NCBI GenBank assembly: GCA_016223085.1
Contig: JACRPS010000008.1
Span: forward strand, 246,265 to 310,264
Length of the DNA stretch: 64,000 bases
Source of the DNA: Chloroflexota bacterium
GTDB taxonomy: Bacteria > Chloroflexota > Anaerolineae > Aggregatilineales > Phototrophicaceae
Reading direction: 5' to 3'
Shown: one piece after another, positions 1-8,332 of the stretch
Layout: the number at the start of each line of letters is the position of its first letter
How positions within the stretch are numbered: the first letter of the stretch is position 1
The notes under the pieces: model-generated
Seen by the model: the letters and a program-made list of their open reading frames with translations, nothing else
Databases searched by the model: none
What the model was told of the DNA's origin: nothing
Program-made: the position numbers and the translations under genes

Positions 1-711
1 GCGCAGCAGTCCTTCGATCTGGCGCTGGAACGCGAACGAATGAAGCTGCTGTCCGGCTTCATTCAGGATGCGTCGCACGAGTTCCGCACGCCGCTGGCCG
101 CCATTCGCCTGAGCACGTATCTGGCGGGGAAAACCACCGACCCTGACCGGCGCGATTATCACCTGCGCAACATTGACAACCAGGTGCACAACATCACGCA
201 ACTGGTTGAATCGCTGGTGCTGATGGCGCGGCTGGATAGTTTTGCGCCGCTGACGTTAGGCACGGTTGACGTGAATAATCTGGTTACGACGGTCTGCAAG
301 TCCCGGCACAAGCTGCTGGAGGACAAATGCCTGCGGCTGCTGCTGGAACTGGACCCCAGCATACCGCCGCTGCGCGCCTGTTTCGATCTGTTGGCGGCAG
401 CGGTCGGCCACCTGGTTGAAAACGCGGCCAAGTTCAATAAACCTGACGGCAGCATTCGGATTGCGACCTGTCTGGGCGACCGCGAGGTGGTGATTCAGAT
501 CGAGGACACCGGCATCGGCATCAACCGGGAACATCTGGAGGCGATCTTCAACCGTTTCTATCGGGTTGAACAGGAGGCGCACACCATCCCCGGCTTTGGA
601 CTGGGCTTAACCATCGCGCAGGCCATCGCCGAACGGCACGGTGGCCGGATTGAAGTGGAGAGCACGCCGGATGTGGGCAGCCGGTTCAGCCTTCGTCTGC
701 CGCTGAGGTAG
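1..711 (+). CDS. Sensor histidine kinase, C-terminal part (partial at window edge)
   Basis: The reading frame is open from base 1, so the 5' end lies outside the window; 236 codons are visible. The dimerisation/phosphoacceptor helix carries the H-box DASHEFRTPLA, with the His that is autophosphorylated. The ATPase domain follows with the N-box HLVENAAKFN, the G1 box DTGIGI and the G2 box GFGLGLTIAQ, so the kinase core is complete. It would phosphorylate a response regulator, possibly the stand-alone receiver about 1.1 kb downstream on the same strand, although an opposite-strand gene lies between them. Sensor domains are not visible. The 3' end overlaps the convergent permease gene by 26 bp. 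Confidence 0.9.
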   Translation, partial: AQQSFDLALERERMKLLSGFIQDASHEFRTPLAAIRLSTYLAGKTTDPDRRDYHLRNIDNQVHNITQLVESLVLMARLDSFAPLTLGTVDVNNLVTTVCKSRHKLLEDKCLRLLLELDPSIPPLRACFDLLAAAVGHLVENAAKFNKPDGSIRIATCLGDREVVIQIEDTGIGINREHLEAIFNRFYRVEQEAHTIPGFGLGLTIAQAIAERHGGRIEVESTPDVGSRFSLRLPLR

Positions 712-1576
712 CGCCATTCCGCCGCCGCAGCGACCACAGATACCCCCTCCCCGGCGCGAACAAAAACGCCAGCAGAAACAGCGCCGTCATCGTCAGCACA
801 ATCGCCGCGCTGGCCGCGACCTGCCAGTGCCAGGACAGGTACAGGCCGACGATACCGCTGACCGCGCCGAGCGCCGCCGCCAGCAGCATCAGATGGTGCA
901 GGCGCTTGACAAAAAACCGCGCCGTTGCCGCCGGCGTCACCAGCATGGCCGCCACCAGCGCCACGCCGGCGACCTGCACGCCGATCACAATCGTCACCGC
1001 CAGCAGCACCAGCAGCACCAGCCGCAGCCGTTCGGCAGGCAGGCGCAGCGTTTGCGCCAGCGTGCTGTCGAACGACACCACCAGCAGTTCCTTGTACAGC
1101 AGCGCAATCACCGCCACTACCAGCACGCCGATCACCAAGATCAGCGCCAGATCGGTGTCGCTCACTGCGAGAATATTGCCAATCAGCACGTGTGTCAGGT
1201 CCACCGCGTAATTCTGCGCCTTCGAGATCAGGCCGATGCCCAGCGCCAGCATCCCGGCGAAGACGATGCCGATGGCCGTATCCTCTGCCAGTTGGCCGCC
1301 GCGTGTGAGAAAGCCAATCCCCAGCGCCGACAGCACGCCCGCCGCCAGTCCGCCCACCAGCAGCGACGCCCCGCCGCTGCCCACCGTGAGAAACGCAACC
1401 GCCACCCCCGGCAGGATACTGTGCGCCAGCGCATCCCCCAGGAACGCCAGCCCGCGCGTGACCACGTAGGCGCCCATCACGCCGCTGACGATGCCGATCA
1501 AAAGTGCCGCCAGCAGCGCGCGCTGCATAAACGACCAGTTCAGCGGGTCAAGCAGAAGCTGCTGCAGAATGTCCAT
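686..1576 (-). CDS. ABC-3 family metal transporter permease (ZnuB/MntB-like)
   Basis: A 296-residue, very hydrophobic protein with about eight membrane segments. It fits the permease subunit of zinc/manganese ABC importers; the N-terminal segment beginning FMQRALLAALLIGIVSGVMG and the following GLAFLGDALAHSILPG are typical of the family. The ATP-binding and periplasmic binding subunits that normally sit beside it are absent on both sides here, so it is an orphan permease or its partners lie elsewhere. It ends inside the convergent histidine kinase gene. The metal (Zn or Mn) cannot be told from sequence. Confidence 0.85.
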   Translation of the reverse strand: MDILQQLLLDPLNWSFMQRALLAALLIGIVSGVMGAYVVTRGLAFLGDALAHSILPGVAVAFLTVGSGGASLLVGGLAAGVLSALGIGFLTRGGQLAEDTAIGIVFAGMLALGIGLISKAQNYAVDLTHVLIGNILAVSDTDLALILVIGVLVVAVIALLYKELLVVSFDSTLAQTLRLPAERLRLVLLVLLAVTIVIGVQVAGVALVAAMLVTPAATARFFVKRLHHLMLLAAALGAVSGIVGLYLSWHWQVAASAAIVLTMTALFLLAFLFAPGRGYLWSLRRRNGATSAADEG

Positions 1577-1714
1577 CGTTTGCCACCTAATTGAAACAGC
1601 GTATCAATTGTAATGGAAGTCACCAGACGGGACAAGAGAGAAGCAGCAGCGTACCTGTCGTCCTATCACCCAATCGGTTTTTATCCATACTGTAACCTTG
1701 ACGCGATTGGGGGC

Positions 1715-1743
1715 TTGACAGCAATCAAAAGTTGGCGGATACT
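1715..1743 (+). promoter_or_regulatory. Putative sigma-70 promoter for the response regulator
   Basis: A perfect -35 hexamer TTGACA (1715-1720) is followed after 17 bases by GATACT (1738-1743), which matches four of six -10 positions. It lies about 50 bases upstream of the receiver gene start and points toward it. Confidence 0.5.
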
Positions 1744-1792
1744 TAATTTATCCTGCAACCACAATTAAGAAATCAAGTGTTTGGAGCACGGC

Positions 1793-2191
1793 ATGTCCGC
1801 CAAGATTCTCTACGTCGAAGACAACCCGCAGAATATGCGCCTGGTCAGGAAGATACTTATGAGCGCCGGCTACCAGGTGCTTGAAGCAGCGGACGGCCTG
1901 ACCGGCGTGGCGGTTGCTGCCCGCGAACAGCCGGATTTGATCCTGATGGATGTGAACCTGCCGGACATCAACGGGCTGGAAGCGACCGCCCGGTTAAAAG
2001 CGTCGCCGCAGCTGGCGTGGATTCCGATCATTGCCCTGACCGCCAACGCCATGCACGGCGACCGGGAATACTGCCTCGCCGCCGGCTGCGATGGGTATCT
2101 CGCCAAGCCGGTCATGAAAAACGAACTGCTCAGCACGGTAGCCCTGTTTTTAAGCCAGGCGTCCCCCTACGCCGAGGCGGGCTACCGTTAA
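1793..2191 (+). CDS. Stand-alone response regulator receiver (CheY/DivK-like)
   Basis: A 132-residue single receiver domain with no output domain. The acidic pocket E9/D10, phosphoacceptor D53 (in LILMD), T83 (in ALTAN) and K105 (in AKPV) are all present, so it should accept phosphate. It probably acts by protein-protein contact, as CheY and DivK do. ATG 1793 is chosen because GGAG lies six bases upstream (1783-1786); an in-frame TTG at 1781 would overlap that site. The nearby histidine kinase is a possible but unproven partner. Confidence 0.88.
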   Translation: MSAKILYVEDNPQNMRLVRKILMSAGYQVLEAADGLTGVAVAAREQPDLILMDVNLPDINGLEATARLKASPQLAWIPIIALTANAMHGDREYCLAAGCDGYLAKPVMKNELLSTVALFLSQASPYAEAGYR

Positions 2192-2266
2192 GGACTGCCG
2201 TGGCAGAAGGGTGAGACTTCTGCCACAATCGTCCTTGCTTCCCCATCCGAACCAGCTTTCCCAAAC

Positions 2267-2290
2267 AGGGACATGGCGTACCATGTCCCT
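2267..2290. repeat. Short palindrome, GTAGGG/CCCTAC family
   Basis: AGGGACATGG and its exact reverse complement flank a CGTA centre. The copy lies between the convergent response regulator and peptidase genes. It belongs to the abundant palindrome family of this window. Confidence 0.8.
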
Positions 2291-2322
2291 ACACCGCGTT
2301 TACGCTATTTAGAGCAATTCGA

Positions 2323-3432
2323 TCAGCCGGCGCGCGTAAGCTGGCGCGGGTAGTTGGTCAGCACCTCCACGCCGTCCGCCGTGACAGCGACGTTGTCTTC
2401 AATCCGCACGCCGCCCAGGCCGGGGATGTAGATGCCTGGTTCAATCGTGAATACCATGCCCGGCTCCAGCACGTCCGTCACGCCCGCGGCAATCTGCGGA
2501 ATCGGCTCGTGTACGTCCAGCCCCAGCCCGTGCCCGGTGCGGTGGATGAAATAGTCGCCGTAGCCCGCCGCTTCAATCACGTCCCGCGCGGCCCGGTCCA
2601 CCGCGCCCATTGGCACGCCCGGTTTCACGGCTGCTTTGGCGGCTTCGTTGGCCGCCAGCACCACATCGTACAGCCGGCGCATCTCGGCGGTAGGCGTGCC
2701 CAGGCAGAACGTCCGGGTGATGTCCGCCGGGTAGCCATCCACCGTGCCGCCGAAGTCAATCAGCAGCAGGTCATCGCGCTCCAGCACGCGGTCGGTGGTG
2801 GAGCCGTGCGGCAGGGCGCTGTTTGGCCCGGTCTGCACCAGCGACTCAAACGACAGACTGGTGCATCCCTGCGCGGTCAGTTCTTCAGACAGCCGCGCCG
2901 CGATCTGGCGCTCCGTCATGCCCGGCTGCACCCACGCCAGCAGCCTGTCCAGCGCCGCTTCGCTCAAGCGGTTGGCGCGGCGCATCCGTTCGATCTCGTC
3001 CGGCGTCTTGATGGCGCGAATTTTGATGAGGTCACGTTCGACCGGCTTCACACGCAGCGTCGCATCTACCGCCGCCAGCGCCAGCCATTCGGTGACGCGC
3101 ATGGTCATGCCATCCACGCCCAGCGTTTTCCCGCGCAGCCCCAGTGCTTCAATTGCCTGCCGGAACGCCCCCTGATACCCGTCCGCGTCCGTCCAGGCGA
3201 AGGCGCGCGCTTCCAGATCAGGCCGGGCATTTAACTGCGGCACTTCAAGCTGTGGCACGATGAACGACAGCGCCCCGTCCGGGGTGATAAACGCGATAAT
3301 CGGTCGTTCCGAGAGATGGAAGTTTAGCCCCGTGAAGTTGCGCATATTCGCGCCGGGCACGATCAGCACCGCGTCCACGCCGGCCATCCGGCGTAATCTT
3401 TCCTGACGTTCAGCATAATGGATCGGAGTCAT
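2323..3432 (-). CDS. M24 family metallopeptidase (Xaa-Pro aminopeptidase/prolidase-like)
   Basis: A 369-residue cytosolic peptidase. A creatinase-like N-terminal domain (about 1-130) is followed by the pita-bread catalytic domain (about 135-365). All five dinuclear metal ligands are present: D226 and D237 (LLIDFGGTVDGYPADITR), H301 (TGHGLG), E331 (TIEPGIY) and E345 (RIED). It should remove N-terminal residues preceding proline or cleave X-Pro dipeptides; the exact substrate is not evident. It lies four bases downstream of the PIN toxin gene on the same strand and may be co-transcribed with it. Confidence 0.9.
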   Translation of the reverse strand: MTPIHYAERQERLRRMAGVDAVLIVPGANMRNFTGLNFHLSERPIIAFITPDGALSFIVPQLEVPQLNARPDLEARAFAWTDADGYQGAFRQAIEALGLRGKTLGVDGMTMRVTEWLALAAVDATLRVKPVERDLIKIRAIKTPDEIERMRRANRLSEAALDRLLAWVQPGMTERQIAARLSEELTAQGCTSLSFESLVQTGPNSALPHGSTTDRVLERDDLLLIDFGGTVDGYPADITRTFCLGTPTAEMRRLYDVVLAANEAAKAAVKPGVPMGAVDRAARDVIEAAGYGDYFIHRTGHGLGLDVHEPIPQIAAGVTDVLEPGMVFTIEPGIYIPGLGGVRIEDNVAVTADGVEVLTNYPRQLTRAG

Positions 3433-3436
3433 GGGT

Positions 3437-3823
3437 TTACCAGCTTTCGGTTGAGAGATCGGCTATCCGTTGAAAATGGCCGTCGCGTGTGACCAGCGTT
3501 AAATGGTACTGCCGGGCAACCGCCGCAATCCACACATCGTTCCCGGGAATGGGACTGCCTTTGCTTTTTAGCTCCTGTTTGATCTGGCCGTACCATTTCC
3601 CGGTTTCGGCATCACACGGAAGAACCTTATTTTGAGCGAGGAAACCTTGCAATCGCTGGACATTATCCTTTATATGCCCCGACTTGTAGGCGTCAAAATA
3701 AAGTTCCCCGACTACAGGGGCAGGAATAATTAATGTTGTACCGGCAAGCGCAGTTTTCAGAACCCCATTTTCGTTAAAGAGTGCAGCGACAGCATTGGTA
3801 TCCAACAGCTTACCACTCGTCAT
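3437..3823 (-). CDS. PIN-domain ribonuclease toxin (VapC-like)
   Basis: A 128-residue PIN domain. The first catalytic Asp lies in KLLDTNAVAALF, a further acidic site in GNDVWIAAVA and another in LVTRDGHF, the usual order for Mg-dependent VapC RNases. The ATG at 3823 overlaps the last 14 bases of the upstream antitoxin gene, so translation is probably coupled; an ATG at 3850 would add nine residues. VapC toxins usually cleave tRNA or rRNA and are silenced by the paired antitoxin. Confidence 0.85.
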   Translation of the reverse strand: MTSGKLLDTNAVAALFNENGVLKTALAGTTLIIPAPVVGELYFDAYKSGHIKDNVQRLQGFLAQNKVLPCDAETGKWYGQIKQELKSKGSPIPGNDVWIAAVARQYHLTLVTRDGHFQRIADLSTESW

Positions 3824-4046
3824 AATCAATGCGCTCACATTCTTCTTCAATCGCTTTCATCATTTCGTCAACCTCTTCTTTGCTGAACAGACCAGCCGCC
3901 GCGCGGAAAACCCGTTCAGCCGGCACACCGCGCGGACGATCCGCCTCGGACAGTTCCCGCGCAAAGTCGAGCACACGTCGCTGTTGGTCGGCGTCCAGCC
4001 GCCGCAGTTCGTCCAGTATCTGCCGTTCAAGCACCGGATCAAGCAT
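3810..4046 (-). CDS. Antitoxin of the VapBC-type pair
   Basis: A 78-residue charged helical protein that starts MLDPVLERQILDEL and contains a leucine-rich helix, then a C-terminal tail (FSKEEVDEMMKAIEEE) likely to wrap the toxin. The start at 4046 has GGAGGA nine bases upstream; an ATG at 4070 lacks such a site. It resembles small DUF2281-like or VapB-like antitoxins rather than a clear AbrB or Phd fold. Its overlap with the PIN gene supports a toxin-antitoxin role. Confidence 0.75.
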   Translation of the reverse strand: MLDPVLERQILDELRRLDADQQRRVLDFARELSEADRPRGVPAERVFRAAAGLFSKEEVDEMMKAIEEECERIDYDEW

Positions 4047-4219
4047 TTCAGTGTTCCTCCAGCCCTTCACGTCAACGCCTATTATGATACCAATTCAGCG
4101 GAAGACCTGCGTAGACTGAACCGCTGACAGGAAAACCAGCATCATGCCATCCCATACTGCCTGCCGCCGCTGCCCATCGGTGGCAGATCTCCGTTTATGG
4201 CGCTACCATCCCTATCTGA

Positions 4220-4310
4220 TGGATGACCGAAAACAGATTCATCGAATGCAGGGGCAAACCGCCGGTTCGCCCCTACGAAAAATCTATGTATCGGTTTTTA
4301 TTTAACCATG
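4220..4310. repeat. 91-bp MITE-like element, copy 1
   Basis: The 91-bp segment starts ATGG and ends CCAT, has imperfect inverted ends (GAAAACAGATTCAT near the left, ATGTATCGGTTTTT near the right) and a central palindrome of the GTAGGGGCGAACC type. A second copy of identical length lies at 9254-9344, with about six differences by eye. It lies just upstream of the VOC gene and supplies a spurious in-frame extension to it. Confidence 0.8.
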
Positions 4311-4342
4311 AGCGTGTGAATAATTGTGGAGGGTTTGATTGT

Positions 4343-4729
4343 ATGTCCATCATCGAATTTCGGGTGGCGCTGACCGCCGCCGATTTTGACCGTCTGATCG
4401 CTTTTTACCGCGACGGACTGGGGTTAGAACCGGGCGACCTGTGGACGGATAACGGTCGGGGACAGATTTTTAGCGCCGGGCGGGCTATGCTGGAAGTGCT
4501 TGACCCAACCCATGCAGCGTCCGTAGACCGGATTGAGGTCGGTCAGCCAGTCAGCGGGCCGATCCGGTTTGCCTTTGAAGTGCCCGATGTGGCGGCGGCG
4601 CTGGAACGCGCCCTGCAATATGGCGCGACGCTGGTTCACGAGCCGGTGTTAACCCCCTGGAATCATCTGAACGCGCGTGTCCAGTCGCCGGATGGCCTGC
4701 AGATTACCCTGTTTCAGGTGATGGGTTAA
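4343..4729 (+). CDS. VOC superfamily protein (glyoxalase/bleomycin-resistance fold)
   Basis: A 128-residue single VOC domain: paired beta-alpha-beta-beta-beta modules starting IIEFRVALTAADFDRLIAFY and ending HLNARVQSPDGLQITLFQ. The Glu in AMLEVLDP and the His in HLNARV could contribute to a metal site. Members include glyoxalases, dioxygenases and antibiotic-binding proteins, and the substrate is not recognisable. ATG 4343 has GGAGGG about nine bases upstream. The 91-bp repeat sits directly upstream and the 72-bp repeat directly downstream. Confidence 0.82.
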   Translation: MSIIEFRVALTAADFDRLIAFYRDGLGLEPGDLWTDNGRGQIFSAGRAMLEVLDPTHAASVDRIEVGQPVSGPIRFAFEVPDVAAALERALQYGATLVHEPVLTPWNHLNARVQSPDGLQITLFQVMG

Positions 4730-4733
4730 GTAT

Positions 4734-4805
4734 CTATCCATAAACCCTTCGTAGGGGCACGGCATGCCGTGCCCCTACCGACAGCCAAAAGCGGTTTACG
4801 GATAG
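4734..4805 (+). repeat. 72-bp MITE-like element, copy 1
   Basis: The element runs from CTATCCATAAACC to GGTTTACGGATAG, near-perfect 13-bp inverted ends, around a central palindrome GTAGGGGCACGGCA/TGCCGTGCCCCTAC. Copies of the same length lie at 29655-29726 (inverted) and 41139-41210. It begins five bases after the VOC stop codon. Confidence 0.88.
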
Positions 4806-4869
4806 GCCCTAAGAGCAGCCTTTCCATCCATGGCTCGATCAGGCGCGCCTGTCGGTTTCACGTTGTCGC

Positions 4870-4915
4870 CGCAGCAAAAATCTTACGTTGCGTCAAATAC
4901 GTTTGCTGCGACAAT
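4870..4915 (+). promoter_or_regulatory. Inverted repeat overlapping a possible promoter
   Basis: CGCAGCAAA (4870-4878) is matched by its exact reverse complement TTTGCTGCG (4902-4910). TTGCGT (4888-4893) and GACAAT (4910-4915), 16 bases apart, could be -35 and -10 boxes for the HEAT gene at 4946. The overlap suggests an operator or leader hairpin, but no regulator is known. Confidence 0.35.
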
Positions 4916-4945
4916 AAGGGTAAGGAGTAATGGCGGGGGGACAAC

Positions 4946-5878
4946 GTGAATCTTCAGGGATTGCTTAACGGCCTGACCAGCCCCGACGCGCACACCCGGC
5001 TGCAAACGGCGCGAGTGATCGGGATGCTGGACGAGACGGCGGCGCTGGAGGCGCTGGCAGCACAGTACCAGGTAGAAACGGTGAGCGAGGTAAAAGCCTC
5101 ACTGGCGTGGGCAGGCAGGCGCGTGCAGGAAGCCTGGAAGACCGGCTACACCACGCTGGATGCGATTTTCAAACACTTCCACCTGGACTACGAGTTACAG
5201 GCGGAGCAGGACAAAAACGAAGCGGAACTGCTGAAAAAGATGCAGCACGACGCCGAGATGCAGCTTCTGCGCGAGCGTGGCGGCAAGTCCGGCAACATGG
5301 CGGCAGGCATGTTGATCGGTGGTGCGCTGCTGGGCGCGCAGGGTATGGTGATGGGCGCGATGGCGGGCCTGACGCCGGGCGCGGAAGTGCTGTCGTCCGG
5401 GCTGGAAGAACGTCCGCAAATCGGCCAGAAGCGCATCCCGCCGACACGCCCCGCCGATACCGACATCCGTATGATGGTACGCCGTTTGCAGGATGACCCG
5501 AACCCGGACAAACGCCGTAAAGCCGCGATTGATCTCGGCAGCATCAGCAATAATCCGGCGGCGCTGCCGTTCCTGGCGCAGACGTTTGTGGCAGACGCGG
5601 ATACCGCCGTGCGGGAAGCGGCGCAGCGCGCCGGCAAGCTGATCTACTGGAATGCGATCTACTGGGAGATGGAACAGAGCGGCGCCATCGCGCAGGAACT
5701 CCAGCGCCGTAAGACTGCCGCTGCGCCGCCCCAGCCGCCCAAAACCAGCCATCCGGCGATTCGCCGCATCCAGCCGCAGGAGACACCCGCCGCGCCGCCA
5801 GCCCCGCCGCCGTCGCAGATCAGCCTGGCGGACATTTTGCGGAAGGCGGAGGAGAAGCGCCAGCAGCGAAAAAAGTAG
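4946..5878 (+). CDS. HEAT-repeat protein with a glycine-rich hydrophobic centre
   Basis: 310 residues. HEAT-like helical pairs lie at about 1-60 and 175-235 (DDPNPDKRRKAAIDLGSI). Between them is a charged coiled segment (about 85-115) and a glycine/methionine-rich hydrophobic stretch (MAAGMLIGGALLGAQGMVMG) that could insert in a membrane. The C-terminus is Pro/Ala-rich and ends in basic residues. The start is GTG, preceded by a run of G (4934-4940). It is probably a scaffold or adaptor; no partner is evident. Confidence 0.75.
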   Translation: MNLQGLLNGLTSPDAHTRLQTARVIGMLDETAALEALAAQYQVETVSEVKASLAWAGRRVQEAWKTGYTTLDAIFKHFHLDYELQAEQDKNEAELLKKMQHDAEMQLLRERGGKSGNMAAGMLIGGALLGAQGMVMGAMAGLTPGAEVLSSGLEERPQIGQKRIPPTRPADTDIRMMVRRLQDDPNPDKRRKAAIDLGSISNNPAALPFLAQTFVADADTAVREAAQRAGKLIYWNAIYWEMEQSGAIAQELQRRKTAAAPPQPPKTSHPAIRRIQPQETPAAPPAPPPSQISLADILRKAEEKRQQRKK

Positions 5879-5947
5879 AGGAGATGGCAGGGCAGATATT
5901 TAAACCTACCCTGCCACACCAACTGCAAATTCAGGTGTGAGTCGCCC

Positions 5948-7051
5948 TCATTGGTCCCGGTTGTTGTGCACGTCGTACTGGCTGGGGGGCCAGTTGCCGC
6001 GCGGCGTGACCCAGTAATTGGTCGGGCCGCCTTCCGCGAACCAGCCCTGCACGTCAGGCCGTGACAGGATGCGAATCGGCCACCAGTTCAGGCCGTCGGC
6101 GCAAATCGGACTGCCGATGATCTCAAAGCCGATGCCGTCAATCAGCGTGGCGATCAGTTCGGTGTTTACACCGGGCGCGACCCGCAGATTCTTCGGTTCC
6201 TCGCCCACCGGGTAATCCACATACGCCCGCGACCCAACCGAGAAGTCCAGCGGCGGCGCGCACACCGGCGTCGGCTGGAAGTTCTCCGGCTGGAGGAAGT
6301 TGTCACCCTCGCCGCGTTCGCCCTCGGCGACCCAGCCGCTGTAGACGATGTTGAGCACCGTCACCTGCACCCGCCACCAGTTGTAGCCCTCGCCGCAGAC
6401 CGGCCCTTCCAGAATGTTCACCACCGCTCCTGCCGGCGCGACGGTCAGCGTCAGCCCGTTAAGCGCGGGGCGTTCGCGGACGCGCAGACCAAACAGCAGT
6501 TCCACCGGCGTCCCCGCCTTGAAGCCCAGCGGACTGCCACACGTCGGCGTTCCGCGCGGCGCAGCCGACCCATAAATCCAGTAACGCCCCGGTCTACCCT
6601 CGGCAATCCAGCCGCCGTTGCCAGGGATTTCCACCCGCCACCAGTTGTAAATGCCGTCGCACACCGGCCCTTCCAGCACCTGCGCCACCGTGTTCTCGGT
6701 GGTGTAGTTCACCTGGGCGCTGGAGGCACTGGGCGCGGCGCGCACGTTCACCCCGCCGCGCACGTAAGCCACCCCGCCGATGACCAGTCCCAGCGGCGCG
6801 GCGCAGCCGGGCGTCGCGGTCAGCACCGGTGTGGGCAACGGATTACCCAGCACCAGCGGCGTCAGCGACGGCGTGAGCGTCGGCAGTGGCGTGGCGCTCG
6901 GAAACGGCGTAAACGTCGGCAGCGGCGTGAGCGTCGGCGTCGCGGTCGGGACTTGCAGCGCGGCGGCCAGCGGCGCGGAGGCCGAGCCGGCGGTAAATCG
7001 AATCAGCACAAACAAGGCCAGGATAAGAGCGGTGGTCAGGCGTTTTGGCAT
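5948..7051 (-). CDS. Secreted protein with three bacterial SH3 repeats
   Basis: 367 residues. A signal peptide (KRLTTALILALFVLIRF, cleavage near GSASA) is followed by a Thr/Pro spacer (about 35-80) built of TPTLTPLPTFTPF-like units. Three SH3b modules follow, each with a Cys-containing turn and the core (Y/L)NWW(R/P). SH3b domains bind cell-wall peptides or serve as structural units, so it is likely displayed at the cell surface. It is convergent with the HEAT gene and divergent from the glycosidase-like gene. Confidence 0.85.
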   Translation of the reverse strand: MPKRLTTALILALFVLIRFTAGSASAPLAAALQVPTATPTLTPLPTFTPFPSATPLPTLTPSLTPLVLGNPLPTPVLTATPGCAAPLGLVIGGVAYVRGGVNVRAAPSASSAQVNYTTENTVAQVLEGPVCDGIYNWWRVEIPGNGGWIAEGRPGRYWIYGSAAPRGTPTCGSPLGFKAGTPVELLFGLRVRERPALNGLTLTVAPAGAVVNILEGPVCGEGYNWWRVQVTVLNIVYSGWVAEGERGEGDNFLQPENFQPTPVCAPPLDFSVGSRAYVDYPVGEEPKNLRVAPGVNTELIATLIDGIGFEIIGSPICADGLNWWPIRILSRPDVQGWFAEGGPTNYWVTPRGNWPPSQYDVHNNRDQ

Positions 7052-7241
7052 ACAACACCTCCTGCCTGTATTCTAACCGCCAAGCCGCCTGCCGCGCCAA
7101 CAACCGACCTCAGCCTGGGAATATCGTACCTGTAGGGACGCAGCGCCGATCCCGTACACCAGCAGCGCGCTGCTGCTTTGCCACGCCGTGTGTTTGCGTT
7201 AAAGTGTGCCTATCGGCGTTGATTGGCGATGAGGAAGGACG

Positions 7242-8258
7242 ATGGGCAAAATCGTGGGGATTATCGGGTTGCTGCTGCTGGCCGCCGCGCCGCTGCACGC
7301 GCAGGAGTCGGCGCTTGGCTGGCCGGTGTGGACGAAGCGCGACGAGCCGCTTTACTCCGGCCAGTTTTTTGTCGCGTCGGACCCGGTCGTGCTGGACGAA
7401 GGCGAGTCCTACCGCATGTTTTACACCTGCATGGACTTCCTGCGCGACGAACCCCGCGCCATCCTGTGCGCCGCGACTTCGCCGGACGGTCTGGATTGGA
7501 CACCCGTCAGTGTGGACGGGCCGCTGGAAGGTCTGGTGCTGCGCGGGCGTGAAGGTGAGTGGGACGAAAATCTCGAAGGCGCTTACGCGCTGCATGTGGG
7601 CGACGAATACTGGCTGTATTATTCCGGCTACCGGGACAAGGGCGGCTACCCCGCTAAAGGTTTCCCGGCGGCGCTGGCGCTGGCCGTTTCGAGCGATGGC
7701 GTTCACTTCGAGCGCGTCCAGACTGGCCCGATTCTGTCGCCCACACCCGGCTGGTACGACAACGACGCCGTGTACAGCGAAGTGGTGTTTGAATACGACG
7801 ACGGTTATGGCATGGTCTACGTCGGCCACTGTTACACCCGCTGCGATTACGGCGTGGGCACAACGCTGCTGGCGGCCACGTCGCCCGATGGCCGCGCCTG
7901 GACGAAACGCCCTGACCCGGTGCTGACCGCCATGCCGGACGAACTGCCCTGGACGCGCGATGGCGTGGCTGAACCGGCGCTGGTGATCGAGGACGGGCGC
8001 GTGACGCTGTTTTTTACCGGCGTGCGCGACGCCGACCGCTGGCTGGGCATGGCGCGCGGCGCGTCGCCGTTTGGCCCCTGGGATGTGAATCCCGACCCCA
8101 TCATGAAACCGACGCCCGGCGCGTTTGACGCGGGCGGCGTGCTGGCGCCGCACGTGTTGATCGAAAACGGCGTGGCGCGCATGTGGTATCTGGGGGTGCA
8201 GCCGGTGGAGGGCGGCGAGTATTATCACGTCGGCTATGCCGAGGCGGAATGGGACTAA
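7242..8258 (+). CDS. Secreted beta-propeller glycosidase-like protein (GH43/GH32-type fold)
   Basis: 338 residues with a signal peptide (KIVGIIGLLLLAAAPLHAQ). The mature part shows five repeating blades with motifs such as YYSGYRD, AVSSDGVHFERV, ATSPDGRAWTK and FFTGVRDADRWLGMARG, typical of five-bladed propeller glycosidases and their relatives. Acidic candidates include DPVVLDEGESYRMFYT. Substrate and retention of catalysis cannot be judged. It would act outside the membrane. Confidence 0.75.
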   Translation: MGKIVGIIGLLLLAAAPLHAQESALGWPVWTKRDEPLYSGQFFVASDPVVLDEGESYRMFYTCMDFLRDEPRAILCAATSPDGLDWTPVSVDGPLEGLVLRGREGEWDENLEGAYALHVGDEYWLYYSGYRDKGGYPAKGFPAALALAVSSDGVHFERVQTGPILSPTPGWYDNDAVYSEVVFEYDDGYGMVYVGHCYTRCDYGVGTTLLAATSPDGRAWTKRPDPVLTAMPDELPWTRDGVAEPALVIEDGRVTLFFTGVRDADRWLGMARGASPFGPWDVNPDPIMKPTPGAFDAGGVLAPHVLIENGVARMWYLGVQPVEGGEYYHVGYAEAEWD

Positions 8259-8277
8259 CACCTTTTTATATGCGGCT

Positions 8278-8305
8278 GTAGGGACGCGGCATGCCGTGTC
8301 CCTAC
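8278..8305. repeat. Short palindrome, GTAGGG/CCCTAC family
   Basis: GTAGGGACGCGGCA is followed by its near-exact reverse complement (one mismatch). It lies between the glycosidase-like gene and rfaE2. Confidence 0.85.
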
Positions 8306-8332
8306 AATTGTAGAAAGTGAAGCATTACTGCA

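Noticed and set aside
827..1594. 255-codon plus-strand frame opposite the metal permease gene
   Set aside because: Its Gln/His/Arg-rich text is what the antisense of a hydrophobic membrane protein gives; the permease on the minus strand is a clear family member.
7110..8261. 383-codon minus-strand frame opposite the glycosidase-like gene
   Set aside because: Shadow frame; the plus strand has a signal peptide and repeated blade motifs.
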